This document shows positions 1 through 8,561 of a stretch of DNA of 64,000 bases, one piece after another. The notes beneath the pieces were generated by a model. It saw only the letters and a list, made by a program, of their open reading frames with translations. It searched no databases and was not told the DNA's origin. Where the stretch lies: the NCBI RefSeq assembly GCF_024508315.1, contig NZ_CP101987.1:372001-436000 (forward strand), given 5' to 3'. Source of the stretch: Cellulomonas xiejunii (GTDB taxonomy: Bacteria; Actinomycetota; Actinomycetes; Actinomycetales; Cellulomonadaceae). Each line of letters begins with the position of its first letter. Positions within the stretch are counted from its first letter, which is position 1. Position numbers and translations under genes: made by a program.

Positions 1-395
1 AGGTCCGGCACGTCCCGTTCGCGCCCGGCCAGCATCTTCATGGCGAGCAGGTGCCGTTCGGAGGAGACGAGGACGTGCAGACCGGGGACGACCAGCTCCG
101 TCACGCCGGTGTCGAGCGCGCTCGGGACGAGCCTGGTGACCCGGTCGTTCAGCCAGTCGACGGGCAGGCCGTGCCGGGTGGCCACGTCCCGGACCGCCGC
201 CTCGAGCTGCCCCCGGTCGGAGCGGAACACGGCGTCGATGTCGCGGGTGGTGGTCCGACCGTCGAACAGCAGCGACATCGCCGCGCCGCCCGCGACGTAG
301 ACCGTCGCCGTCCAGCCGCGCACGTGCAGGTACGCGCCGACCTCGGTCAGCAGCTGCTGGATGTCCTCGCGGGAGAGCGCCGGGTCGGGTGTCAT
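1..395 (-). CDS. Nucleotidyltransferase-fold protein, C-terminus beyond window
   Basis: The reading frame starts at the ATG complementary to 393-395 and stays open to the window edge, giving about 131 residues. An N-terminal GGAAMSM segment followed some 10 residues later by TRDIDAVF matches the GG/GS...DxD core of the minimal nucleotidyltransferase fold (AbiEii/DUF6036-like proteins). Its ATG overlaps the TGA of the upstream winged-helix gene as ATGA, so the two are probably translationally coupled. Such pairs often act as toxin-antitoxin or regulator-enzyme modules, but neither substrate nor toxicity can be read here. The missing 3' end prevents checking the C-terminal domain. Confidence 0.78.
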   Translation of the reverse strand, partial: MTPDPALSREDIQQLLTEVGAYLHVRGWTATVYVAGGAAMSLLFDGRTTTRDIDAVFRSDRGQLEAAVRDVATRHGLPVDWLNDRVTRLVPSALDTGVTELVVPGLHVLVSSERHLLAMKMLAGRERDVPD

Positions 396-1078
396 GCGCC
401 GGTGAAGTTGCGGGCGTCGAACCAGATGCCGAGGCGGGACAGCTCGGGTGGGGTGCGCTGCATCGCGAGGACGGCGCGGGCACCGCGGCCGCCGGGCCAC
501 CACCACGCGGGCAGCGGGTCGCGCTCGGTCCACGACGGGGCCGAGCGGTCGATGAGGCGCAGCCGGTACCGGACGGCGCCGGCGAGCAGCGCGTCCCAGC
601 GGTCGTCCCCGATGGGTTCCGGCGCTGCGAGCATGACGTCGAGACCGTCGAGCGCCGCGACCAGCGGGATCTGGTTGACGGCGTCGCACAGCATCCGGTT
701 GGCCCAGACGCTGTCGTCGTCGGCGAGGGCGTCACGAACGCGTTCGGCGACCTCGGGCATCGTCGACCACCACCGGACGCCACGGTCGCGCTCGGCCTCG
801 ATGGTCGCCTCGGCGGCGAAGGCGTCACGGACGGCAGCCATGAACGGGTCGGCGTAGTCGGCGCTCAGCAGGTGGCGTCTGCCGCGTGGCGTCGTCCGCA
901 CCAGCCCGGCGTCGACGAGCCGGGCGACCTCTCGTGCCACCGACGACGGGGGATGGCCCGTACTCCGAGCGAGGTCGGCGGCCGTCCGGGTGTTGTCGGC
1001 CGACAGCACGAGGTCGCGCAGGACGTCGCGCTGGACCTCCGTGCGGAACAGGGCTGTGGCACCGGACATGCTGCCCAT
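392..1078 (-). CDS. Winged-helix DNA-binding protein paired with nucleotidyltransferase
   Basis: A protein of 228 residues. The first 70 or so form a winged helix: ADNTRTAADLARSTGHPPSS is a helix-turn-helix and GLVRTTPRGRRHLLSAD is the wing. The remaining 150 residues resemble no family I can name. The ATG at 1078 is chosen because GGGAG lies 6 bases upstream; in-frame starts at 1102 and 1069 are alternatives. The stop overlaps the start of the nucleotidyltransferase gene by 4 bases. By position it could be the DNA-binding partner or antitoxin of that enzyme. The gene is divergent from the gentisate operon, with 129 bp between them, and is probably unrelated to it. Confidence 0.82.
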   Translation of the reverse strand: MGSMSGATALFRTEVQRDVLRDLVLSADNTRTAADLARSTGHPPSSVAREVARLVDAGLVRTTPRGRRHLLSADYADPFMAAVRDAFAAEATIEAERDRGVRWWSTMPEVAERVRDALADDDSVWANRMLCDAVNQIPLVAALDGLDVMLAAPEPIGDDRWDALLAGAVRYRLRLIDRSAPSWTERDPLPAWWWPGGRGARAVLAMQRTPPELSRLGIWFDARNFTGA

Positions 1079-1160
1079 CCTATCTCCCGGATTCTGAGAC
1101 ATGCAGGAGTGGGCATCGAGAGGTGATGGCTGCCCTTCCTCCCGACACCCGGTGCCTCTA

Positions 1161-1178
1161 TCGTTGGCACACCAACGA
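1161..1178. promoter_or_regulatory. Candidate operator of the gentisate operon
   Basis: Perfect inverted repeat TCGTTGG-CACA-CCAACGA, 30 bp upstream of the gentisate dioxygenase start and just before its GAGGAGG ribosome-binding site. Position and 7-bp arms suit a repressor dimer such as the MarR protein encoded at the end of the operon. The link is inferred. Confidence 0.35.
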
Positions 1179-1207
1179 CTGGCGACGACGCCACCGAGGA
1201 GGCCACC

Positions 1208-2299
1208 GTGCACCAGATGGACGGCACCGCCGACACCCCGGAGCTGAAGCAGCTCTACGCGGACTTCGAGGCCGAGAGCCTGGCCCCCCTGTGGACGCAG
1301 CGCGACGACCTCATGCCGATGTCGCCCTCGCCGAAGGCCGTCCCGTTCGTGTGGCGCTGGAAGGCGCTCCTGGACATCGCGCAGCGCTCCGGCGAGCTCG
1401 TGCCTGTCGGCCGCGGCGGCGAGCGTCGCGCGATGGGCCTGGCGAACCCCGGCCTGCCCGGCACCGCCTACGCCACGCCCACGCTGTGGTGCGCGATCCA
1501 GTACCTCGGCGGCCACGAGACCGCCCCCGAGCACCGGCACAGCCAGAACGCGTTCCGGTTCGTCGTCGAGGGCGAGGGCGTGTGGACCGTCGTCAACGGC
1601 GACCCCGTCGCCATGCGCCGCGGCGACCTGCTGCTGACCCCCGGCTGGAACTTCCACGGCCACCACAACGACACCGACCAGCCGATGGCCTGGATCGACG
1701 GCCTCGACGTCCCGTTCTCGCACTACGCCGACGTGGGCTTCTTCGAGTTCGGCTCCGAGCGCGTCACGGACGAGGCGTCACCGGACGTCTCGCGGTCCGA
1801 GCGGCTGTGGGCGCACCCCGGCCTGCGGCCCCTGTCCGGGCTGCAGGACCAGAGCAGCTCACCGCTCTCCGCGTACCGGTGGGAGCACACCGACCGCGCG
1901 CTGACCGAGCAGCTCAGGCTCGAGGACGAGGGTCACCCGGCGACCGTCGAGCAGGGCCACGCCGCGATCCGCTACACCAACCCCACGACCGGCGGGGACG
2001 TCATGCCGACCCTGCGCTGCGAGTTCCACCGGCTGCGCGCCGGGGCGCAGACGCCGGTGCGCCACGAGGTCGGGTCCTCGGTGTGGCAGGTGTTCGAGGG
2101 CGAGGGCACGGTCGTGCTCGGCGGCACCGAGCACCGCGTCGAGACCGGCGACCTGTTCGCCGTCCCTTCCTGGGTGCCGTGGTCTCTGCACGCCGACAGC
2201 CAGTTCGACCTCTTCCGGTTCTCCGACGGGCCGATCATCGACCGGCTGCAGTTCACGCGCACCTACGTCCCCGGGCAGCGCAACGAGGACCTCGCGTGA
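1208..2299 (+). CDS. Gentisate 1,2-dioxygenase
   Basis: A bicupin Fe(II) dioxygenase of 363 residues that opens gentisate (2,5-dihydroxybenzoate) to maleylpyruvate in the cytoplasm. The first cupin carries the metal motif GGHETAPEHRHSQNAF with H109 and H111, and a further His cluster (NFHGHHND) follows near residue 150. The second cupin (about residues 250-345) contains EVGSSVWQVFEGEG and lacks the full His set, as is usual for this family. Length is typical. The GTG start is preceded by GAGGAGG. Fumarylpyruvate hydrolase and maleylpyruvate isomerase genes follow directly, completing the lower gentisate pathway, so the assignment is firm. Confidence 0.95.
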   Translation: MHQMDGTADTPELKQLYADFEAESLAPLWTQRDDLMPMSPSPKAVPFVWRWKALLDIAQRSGELVPVGRGGERRAMGLANPGLPGTAYATPTLWCAIQYLGGHETAPEHRHSQNAFRFVVEGEGVWTVVNGDPVAMRRGDLLLTPGWNFHGHHNDTDQPMAWIDGLDVPFSHYADVGFFEFGSERVTDEASPDVSRSERLWAHPGLRPLSGLQDQSSSPLSAYRWEHTDRALTEQLRLEDEGHPATVEQGHAAIRYTNPTTGGDVMPTLRCEFHRLRAGAQTPVRHEVGSSVWQVFEGEGTVVLGGTEHRVETGDLFAVPSWVPWSLHADSQFDLFRFSDGPIIDRLQFTRTYVPGQRNEDLA

Positions 2300-3150
2300 G
2301 GCTGGGCACGCTGCGCCTCGCCGCCCCCGGCGAGGCGCCGATGGCGACCGTCGCCGTGCGGGTCGACGACGACGCGGCCGTCGAGCTGCCCGGGGTGGCC
2401 GACGTCGGCGCGCTGCTGGCAGGCGCCGACTGGCGCGAGCGTGCCGCGGCCGCCGACGGACGACGGCACGCGCTCGCGGACCTCGAGCCCCGGGCCTGGG
2501 CGCCGCCCGTGCTGCGGCCGTCGAAGATCGTGTGCGTCGGGCTCAACTACCGCAACCACATCCTCGAGATGGGCCGCGACCTGCCGTCGTACCCGACGCT
2601 GTTCGCGAAGTACCCCGAGGCGCTCGTCGGACCGTACGACCCGATCGTGCTGCCCGCGCACGCCGCCGACGCGGTCGACTGGGAGGGCGAGGTCGCCGTC
2701 GTCGTCGGCAGCACGGCCCGCCGCCTCGACGAGGCCGGCGCGCGCGACGCGATCGCCGGGTACGCGGTGCTCAACGACGTCACCATGCGCGACTACCAGT
2801 ACCGCACCGCGCAGTGGCTGCAGGGCAAGACGTTCGAGGCGACGACGCCGTTCGGCCCCTGGCTCACGGTGGCCGGGGCCGGGCCGCTGACGGGCGACCT
2901 GCGGACCGTCGTCGACGACGAGCAGGTGCAGCACACGGCTGTCGACGACATGGTCTTCGGACCGGCCGCGCTCGTCGCGTACGTCTCCCAGATCGTCACC
3001 CTGCACCCGGGCGATGTCATCGCGACCGGGACGCCAGGCGGCGTCGGGCACGCCCGCACACCACCGCGCTACCTGCGGCCGGGGCAGGTGCTCACGACAT
3101 CGGTGAGCGGGCTCGGCGAGCTCCGCAACGACGTCGTCGCGGAGGCCTGA
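2296..3150 (+). CDS. Fumarylacetoacetate hydrolase family protein, likely fumarylpyruvate hydrolase
   Basis: This 284-residue protein has the FAH C-terminal fold: KIVCVGLNYRNH (about 80-92), the metal-binding DWEGEVAVVVG (near 130), the QWLQGKTFEATTPFGPW loop and the end motif GDVIATGTPGGVG. Between gentisate dioxygenase and maleylpyruvate isomerase it should split fumarylpyruvate into fumarate and pyruvate. The GTG start overlaps the dioxygenase stop as GTGA, giving translational coupling; an internal ATG at 2341 is a weaker alternative because the first residues (VRLGTLRL) match the usual FAH N-terminus. Substrate is inferred from context, since FAH-family sequences alone do not fix it. Confidence 0.92.
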   Translation: MRLGTLRLAAPGEAPMATVAVRVDDDAAVELPGVADVGALLAGADWRERAAAADGRRHALADLEPRAWAPPVLRPSKIVCVGLNYRNHILEMGRDLPSYPTLFAKYPEALVGPYDPIVLPAHAADAVDWEGEVAVVVGSTARRLDEAGARDAIAGYAVLNDVTMRDYQYRTAQWLQGKTFEATTPFGPWLTVAGAGPLTGDLRTVVDDEQVQHTAVDDMVFGPAALVAYVSQIVTLHPGDVIATGTPGGVGHARTPPRYLRPGQVLTTSVSGLGELRNDVVAEA

Positions 3151-3151
3151 C

Positions 3152-3892
3152 GTGGCGGCACGCACCGACCGGACGGCCGACCCCGACCTGCTCGCTGCGC
3201 TGCTGCTGGCGCGGCGCGGGCAGGCGTACTTCTCGCGCAAGCTCAACGAGCTGGGCAACGACGAGCTCGACGTCCCGTCCCTCGTGCCGGGGTGGACGCG
3301 GCGGCACGTCGTCGCGCACGTCGGGCTCAACGCGCGCGCGCTCACGCGCCTGACGGAGTGGGCCGCGACGGGCGTCGAGACCCCGATGTACGCCTCGCGC
3401 GAGGAGCGGGACGCGGAGATCGCGTACGGGGCCACGCTGCCGGCGCGGGCCCTGCGGAGCCTGTCCGCGCACGCGGCCGTGCACCTCGACGTCGAGTGGC
3501 GGGACCTGCCGCCCGACGCGTGGGCGGCCCCGGTCCGCACCGCGCTCGGGCGCACGGTGCCGGCGAGCGAGACGGTGTGGATGCGCACGCGCGAGGTCTG
3601 GGTGCATGCCGTCGACCTCGACAACGGTGCGTCGTACCGGCAGTTCCCGCCCGAGCTCGTCGACGCGCTGCTCGCGGACGTGGCGCGGATGTGGCGCTCG
3701 CGCCCCGGCGAGGGCGCGGTGCCCGTGCTGGAACCCACCGACCGGCCCGTGGCGCGCGACGGTGACGACGGGTCGGTGCGCGTGTGCGGCCGCGCCGCCG
3801 ACCTCGCCCGCTGGGCGACGGGTCGCGGTGGCGAGCGCCTGCTGACGACATCCGACGGCTCACCCGTCCCGCCGCCGCCACGCTGGCTCTGA
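3152..3892 (+). CDS. Mycothiol-dependent maleylpyruvate isomerase
   Basis: A DinB/MDMPI-fold protein of 246 residues that isomerises maleylpyruvate to fumarylpyruvate with mycothiol as cofactor, an actinobacterial variant of the gentisate pathway. The zinc site is visible: H52 in GWTRRHVVAH, and E148 with H152 in TREVWVHAVD, matching the His-Glu-His triad known for the Corynebacterium enzyme. The C-terminal domain (from about 175) is the usual MDMPI_C type. GTG at 3152 lies one base after the preceding stop. Its third place in the gentisate operon agrees fully with the function. Confidence 0.93.
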   Translation: MAARTDRTADPDLLAALLLARRGQAYFSRKLNELGNDELDVPSLVPGWTRRHVVAHVGLNARALTRLTEWAATGVETPMYASREERDAEIAYGATLPARALRSLSAHAAVHLDVEWRDLPPDAWAAPVRTALGRTVPASETVWMRTREVWVHAVDLDNGASYRQFPPELVDALLADVARMWRSRPGEGAVPVLEPTDRPVARDGDDGSVRVCGRAADLARWATGRGGERLLTTSDGSPVPPPPRWL

Positions 3893-3937
3893 CCGGGGTA
3901 CACAGACGCGGCGGGGGACTGCTGTCACGATGGCGTC

Positions 3938-4393
3938 GTGACGGACCCGCTGCCGATCGACCTCGCGCACCACACGGGCTACCTCGTCCGCCGGACGCAG
4001 CAGGCCCACCTCGCGGCCTGGGCGCAGGAGGTGGGGTCCCGCCTGACGAACGTGCAGTTCGGCGTGCTCAACGTGCTGCAGACCCGGGGGGAGGCCAGCC
4101 AACGTGAGCTGTGCGACGACCTCGACCTCGACCGGTCGACGGTCGCCGGGCTCGTCGCACGGCTGGAGGCGCGCGGGCTGATCGAGCGCGTGCGGGCCGA
4201 GGTGGACCGACGACGCAACGTCGTGCGGCTCACCGACGAGGGGCTCGCCGTGCTCACCGAGCTCGTCCCGGCGGCTGCCCGCGTGGACGACGTCCTGACG
4301 TCCGCGCTGACCCGCCAGGAGCGCGAGACGCTGCAGCGGCTGCTCACCAAGATCCTGGTGCAGGAGCGTGCGGCGGCACCGGTCGTCTCCTGA
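3938..4393 (+). CDS. MarR family transcriptional regulator
   Basis: A protein of 151 residues with a complete MarR winged helix. The recognition helix lies in LCDDLDLDRSTVAGLVARLE (about 62-81) and the wing is EVDRRRNVVRLTDEG. It follows the isomerase gene by 45 bp on the same strand, so it is probably the local regulator of the gentisate operon, responding to gentisate or an upstream aromatic acid. The inverted repeat at 1161-1178 is the best candidate operator. The GTG start is not preceded by a clear Shine-Dalgarno sequence. Confidence 0.93.
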   Translation: MTDPLPIDLAHHTGYLVRRTQQAHLAAWAQEVGSRLTNVQFGVLNVLQTRGEASQRELCDDLDLDRSTVAGLVARLEARGLIERVRAEVDRRRNVVRLTDEGLAVLTELVPAAARVDDVLTSALTRQERETLQRLLTKILVQERAAAPVVS

Positions 4394-4490
4394 CGGCAGG
4401 GGAGCGTCGTGACCGCCCACCCCTGCCGGGCCGACGACGGGATCGACGCGTGTCTGTCGGCGGCAGGGCACCGCCTGGCAGGATCGGCGG

Positions 4491-5231
4491 ATGGTCATCT
4501 ACGACGAGATCGGCCGGACGTACACCTCTACCCGCAGGGCCGACCCCGCCATCGCCGCGCAGATCGACCGGGCCCTCGGGGACGTGTCGAGCGTCGTGAA
4601 CGTCGGCGCCGGCACCGGGTCCTACGAGCCGCCGACCACCGTCGTCGCCATCGAGCCGAGCAGGACGATGATCGACCAGCGGCCCGCCGGGTCCGCGCCG
4701 GCCGTGTGCGCGGTGGCCGAGTCGATCCCCCTCGAGGACGACGCGGTGGACGCGGCCCTGGCGGTCCTCACCGTGCACCACTGGACCGACCTGGAACGCG
4801 GGATCGCCGAGCTGAAGCGGGTCGCACGTCGCCGCGTCGTGGTCCTGACCTTCGACGAGACCGTGACCCGTGACTTCTGGCTGTTGCGCGACTACCTCCC
4901 CGCGGCCCGCGAGTACGACAGGGCGCACGCCGTCCCGATGGAGCGTCTCGTCGCGGCACTCGGCCCGTGCGAGGTGGAGGCCGTCCCCGTGCCCCACGAC
5001 TGCGTCGACGGGTTCGCCGCCGCCTACTGGAGGCGGCCGGCCGCCTACCTGGACCCGTCGGTCCGGGCGGGGATGTCGGTCCTGAGCCGAATTGGCGACG
5101 CGGAGATCCGCCGAGGACTGGATCGGCTCGAGAACGACATCGCGACAGGCGTGTGGGCCAGGACGTACGCCGACCTGCTGGACCTCGACGAGCTCGATGC
5201 CGGCTACCGTCTCGTGACCCTCGACCTGTAG
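4491..5231 (+). CDS. Class I SAM-dependent methyltransferase
   Basis: Protein of 246 residues with the Rossmann SAM-binding motif VVNVGAGTGSYE (about 36-47), motif post-I VVAIEPS, and the LTVHHW segment (about 96-101) typical of methyltransferase_11 members. The C-terminal half (LDRLENDIATGVWARTYADL) is the usual variable, substrate-binding region. It lies 97 bp after the MarR gene and is followed on the same strand by a PAP2 phosphatase. There is no clear functional tie to the aromatic genes on either side. The substrate cannot be predicted. Confidence 0.87.
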   Translation: MVIYDEIGRTYTSTRRADPAIAAQIDRALGDVSSVVNVGAGTGSYEPPTTVVAIEPSRTMIDQRPAGSAPAVCAVAESIPLEDDAVDAALAVLTVHHWTDLERGIAELKRVARRRVVVLTFDETVTRDFWLLRDYLPAAREYDRAHAVPMERLVAALGPCEVEAVPVPHDCVDGFAAAYWRRPAAYLDPSVRAGMSVLSRIGDAEIRRGLDRLENDIATGVWARTYADLLDLDELDAGYRLVTLDL

Positions 5232-5287
5232 GCGGAGCCGAGGGCTGTCAAGGAGCCGTCCGCGACGAGCGCCGGTAGCGTGACCGG

Positions 5288-6058
5288 ATGCCAGCCGGAG
5301 ATCCGCCGCGCCGTCTGCTCGCGTGGTACGCCGACCAGCCCCTGCTCCGGGCGGTCGTGCCCGGCGTCGTGCTCGTGGCTCTCGGCCTGCTCGTCTTCTG
5401 GGGCATGTTCGACGCGGTCCAGGATCGTGACGACTTCTCCCTGTGGGACCGACCGGTCCTCGAGTTCCTGGTCGGCGTCCGCAGCGACGTCGTCACCGCG
5501 GTCCTCGCCGCGCTCACGTTCGTCACCGGTCCGACGGTGCTGCCGGTCATCATCCTGGTCGCGTGCGTGGCCTGGGGCCTGCGCGCTCGCGAGTGGTGGC
5601 GGCCGCTCCTGCTCGCCGGCGCGATGATCGCGTCCACGCTGCTCTCGCTGCTGGTCAAGGGCATCGTCGCCCGGCCCCGCCCGCCGGAGGAGACCATGTA
5701 CATCCCCGGCTCGGAGACGACCGGGTCGTTCCCGTCCGGCCACACCATCGGGACGGCGACCTTCCTGCTGGTCGCCGGGTACCTCGTGGCGAGCCGGCAC
5801 CGGACCTGGCGGGTCGTCGTCGGCTGGCTGGTCGTCGGTGTCGTCGGTGCCGCGGCGGTCGCCCTGAGTCGCCTGTACCTCGGCTACCACTTCCTGACGG
5901 ACGTCGTCGCGGCGGGCGGTCTGGCCGTCGTCGTGCTCGGCGTCGTCACCGTCGTGGACCGCATCCACGTGATGCGCGGCCTGCCACCGAGCGAGCCGGA
6001 GCCCGGCTGGAGCCCGCAGCCGCCACCAGGGCTCACGCAGGCGTCCCCCAGTACGTAG
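5288..6058 (+). CDS. PAP2-family membrane phosphatase
   Basis: An integral membrane protein of 256 residues with about five or six hydrophobic segments. All three phosphatidate phosphatase motifs are intact: KGIVARPRP (K-x6-RP), FPSGHTIG (PSGH) and SRLYLGYHFLTDV (SR-x5-H-x3-D). It probably removes phosphate from a lipid such as phosphatidate or undecaprenyl diphosphate on the outer face of the membrane. It ends 10 bp before the convergent ABC ATPase gene. The short proline-rich C-terminal tail is cytoplasmic or disordered. Lipid specificity is not visible. Confidence 0.92.
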   Translation: MPAGDPPRRLLAWYADQPLLRAVVPGVVLVALGLLVFWGMFDAVQDRDDFSLWDRPVLEFLVGVRSDVVTAVLAALTFVTGPTVLPVIILVACVAWGLRAREWWRPLLLAGAMIASTLLSLLVKGIVARPRPPEETMYIPGSETTGSFPSGHTIGTATFLLVAGYLVASRHRTWRVVVGWLVVGVVGAAAVALSRLYLGYHFLTDVVAAGGLAVVVLGVVTVVDRIHVMRGLPPSEPEPGWSPQPPPGLTQASPST

Positions 6059-6068
6059 GTGCGGCCGC

Positions 6069-6875
6069 TCATGACGTCGCCGCGACCGTCTCCCCCCGCT
6101 TCGCGCGCTGGATCTGCTCGTACACCTGCGTCCGCAGCGCGGTGAACCTCGGCATGGCCCGCGTCGTCAGCTGGTCGCGCGCGGCCGGCAGGTCGATCGC
6201 CAGGTCCTGCTGCACGACGGTCGGCGACGACGACAGCATGAGCACGCGCTCGCCCAGATACACGGACTCGTCGATGTCGTGCGTGACGAACAGGACGGTC
6301 ACCCCCAGGTCCTGCCAGACCCGCCGGACCAGGTCCTCCAGGTCGGCGCGGGTCTGGGCGTCGACCGCGGCGAACGGCTCGTCCATCACGAGGATCTCGG
6401 GCTCGTAGGCCACGGCGCGTGCGATCGCGACGCGCTGCTGCATGCCGCCGGACAGCTGCCACGGGTAGGTGTCGAGCGCGTGACCGAGCCCGACCTCCGC
6501 GAGCGCCCGCTCGACCGCGGCGAGACGCTCGCGGCGCGGCACACCCCGGGCCTTGAGCGGCAGGCCGACGTTGTCGCGCACGGTCAGCCACGGGTAGAGG
6601 CTGCGTCCGTACTCCTGGAACACCACGGCCATCTTCTTCGGCGGCGCGGTGACCTCGGCGCCGTCGAGCGTGACCGAGCCGGCCGTGGGCGGCAGCAGGC
6701 CGGACAGGCACTTGAGCAGCGTCGTCTTGCCGCAGCCGGACGGCCCGACGATGCAGACGAGCTCGCCGGGGCGCACGTCGAAGCTGATCGAGCCGATGGC
6801 CTCGACCGGCCCGGAGGCGCCCTGGTACGTCTTCTTCAGGTCCCGGACGGACAGCAGCGGCGTGTTCTCAGGCAC
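6069..6875 (-). CDS. ABC importer ATPase, NitT/SsuB/TauB type
   Basis: ATP-hydrolysing subunit of 268 residues, last gene of a four-gene importer operon. Motifs in order: Walker A GPSGCGKTTLL, Q-loop VVFQEYGRSLYPW, signature LSGGMQQRVAIARA, Walker B EILVMDEPFAAVD, switch His in FVTHDIDES. The family supplies energy for uptake of nitrate, sulfonates, taurine or aromatic acids such as phthalate. The GTG start overlaps the upstream permease gene by 8 bp. Flanking aromatic-degradation genes suggest an aromatic acid as cargo; this is inference. Confidence 0.95.
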   Translation of the reverse strand: MPENTPLLSVRDLKKTYQGASGPVEAIGSISFDVRPGELVCIVGPSGCGKTTLLKCLSGLLPPTAGSVTLDGAEVTAPPKKMAVVFQEYGRSLYPWLTVRDNVGLPLKARGVPRRERLAAVERALAEVGLGHALDTYPWQLSGGMQQRVAIARAVAYEPEILVMDEPFAAVDAQTRADLEDLVRRVWQDLGVTVLFVTHDIDESVYLGERVLMLSSSPTVVQQDLAIDLPAARDQLTTRAMPRFTALRTQVYEQIQRAKRGETVAATS

Positions 6876-7683
6876 GGGCGACCTCTCTCGAGCCGTGGTA
6901 CCAGTGCAGGACCCGTCGTTCGACGAGCTGGAAGACGGCGGCGACGGCCACGCCGACGAGGCCGAGCAGCAGGATGCCGCTCCACATCTCGGCGACCATG
7001 TACTGCCGCTGGAAGTAGACGATCTGGTAGCCGAGCCCCGACGACGAGGCGAACATCTCCGAGATCACCATGAGGATCAGCCCGATCGACAGGGCCAGCC
7101 GCACGCCGGCCATGATCTGCGGGCTCGCGGCCGGCAGGACGACGTACCGGTACGCCAGCAGGCCGCGCACGCGGTAGGACCGTGAGGTGTCGACCAGCAC
7201 GGGGTCGGTCCCGCGGACGCCCTCGATCGTGTTGAGCAGGACGGGCCACACGCTGCCCGAGACGATCACCGCGAGCTTCATGGTGTCGTCGATGCCGAGC
7301 AGCAGCATGAGGACGGGCACGAGCACGACGGGCGGGATGGCCCGGAAGAACTCGAGCATCGGCTCCAGGAGGGCGCGCAGCCACGGGGTCGCGCCGATCG
7401 CCGTGCCCACGACCACGCCGATGAGGATCGACAGCAGGACCCCGACGGCGAACCGGCCCAGGCTCGGCAGGACGTCGCGCACGAGGGTGTCGGGTGCCAA
7501 CCAGGTGTTCACGAACGCCGTGAGCACGCGCGCTGGCGGCGGGTAGTAGAGGTTCGTCGTGCCGCGCGTGGCGACCGCCCAGGCGATCACGAGCAGGACC
7601 GGCAGGCCCACGGCGTAGCCGAGCGACGCGAGCGCGCGGCGCAGGGGGGACCTCAGCACCGCGGGCACGGGACCGGCGGGCAT
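6868..7683 (-). CDS. ABC importer permease, SsuC/TauC type (second)
   Basis: A BPD_transp_1 permease of 271 residues with about six membrane helices. The EAA loop that contacts the ATPase is near YRYVVLPAASPQIMAGVRLA (about 190-210). The start ATG and the upstream gene's stop share one base (TGATG), so translation is coupled. Together with the permease at 7683-8561 it probably forms a heterodimeric channel. Both permeases end with a similar LVERRVLHW motif, which suggests they arose by duplication. Confidence 0.93.
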   Translation of the reverse strand: MPAGPVPAVLRSPLRRALASLGYAVGLPVLLVIAWAVATRGTTNLYYPPPARVLTAFVNTWLAPDTLVRDVLPSLGRFAVGVLLSILIGVVVGTAIGATPWLRALLEPMLEFFRAIPPVVLVPVLMLLLGIDDTMKLAVIVSGSVWPVLLNTIEGVRGTDPVLVDTSRSYRVRGLLAYRYVVLPAASPQIMAGVRLALSIGLILMVISEMFASSSGLGYQIVYFQRQYMVAEMWSGILLLGLVGVAVAAVFQLVERRVLHWYHGSREVARA

Positions 7684-8561
7684 CAGGCGACCCCTTCCCG
7701 CCGCACCGACGGGTGCCAGTGCAGGACGCGGCGCTCGACGAGCCGCGTGACGAGGTTGACCAGCAGCCCCAGCAGGCCCGTGACCAGCACCAGCGCGTAC
7801 AGGCCGGGGGCGTCGGGCGCGGAGCGGTACACGTCGATCTGCCGGCCGATGCCGGGGTTGCCGATGACCAGCTCGGCCGTGATCGTCAGGACGAGCGCGA
7901 TCGACGCCGCGAGCCGGAAACCCGTGATGACGTACGGCAGGGCCGTGGGCAGGACGACGTGCCGCAGCCGCTGCAGCCGCCCGAGGCCGAAGCTGCGGGC
8001 CGTGTCGTCGGCGACGGTGTCGACGTCGCCGACGCCGTACAGGACCTGGATGAACACCTGCCAGAACGGCGCGTAGACGACGATCACCAGCGCCGCCTCC
8101 CGCGAGAGCCCGGCCACCAGGACGGCGAGCGGGATGATCGCGACCGACGGGATGGGCCGCAGGAACTCCACGGTGCTGTGCGTCGCCCGGCGCAGGAACG
8201 GCACGAGGCCGATGACGGCGCCCGCGACGACGGCGGCCACCACCGCGATCCCGAGCCCGAGCGCCCAGGTCACCACGGTGTCGCCGAGGGCCGACCAGAA
8301 GCGGGGCTCGCCGAGCTCGGTGACCAGCCGCGCGGCCGTCGTCGAGAACCGCGGCAGGTACGCCGGGTTCACGACCTCGGCCCACGCGACGAGCTCCCAG
8401 GTGAGCGCGAAGCCGGCGACCCCGAGCGTGCCGAGCACGGCTGGGCCGCCGGCGCGCGGGCCGACGCCACGGCGGGCGCCCGCCCGGGCGCCGGCCCCGG
8501 ACCGGACCCCGGGGGCGACGTCCCCGGGGCCCGGACCGGACACCGTGTCGGCCAGCTGCAT
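7683..8561 (-). CDS. ABC importer permease, SsuC/TauC type (first)
   Basis: This 292-residue permease has an Ala/Gly/Arg-rich N-terminal tail of about 45 residues before the first membrane helix (LGTLGVAGFALTWELVAW). The EAA-like loop is LRHVVLPTALPYVITGFRLA (about 190-210). It is the first of two permeases in the operon and shares one base (TGATG) with the solute-binding protein gene. The 45-residue tail is longer than is usual for the family and may be cytoplasmic. Confidence 0.93.
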   Translation of the reverse strand: MQLADTVSGPGPGDVAPGVRSGAGARAGARRGVGPRAGGPAVLGTLGVAGFALTWELVAWAEVVNPAYLPRFSTTAARLVTELGEPRFWSALGDTVVTWALGLGIAVVAAVVAGAVIGLVPFLRRATHSTVEFLRPIPSVAIIPLAVLVAGLSREAALVIVVYAPFWQVFIQVLYGVGDVDTVADDTARSFGLGRLQRLRHVVLPTALPYVITGFRLAASIALVLTITAELVIGNPGIGRQIDVYRSAPDAPGLYALVLVTGLLGLLVNLVTRLVERRVLHWHPSVRREGVA

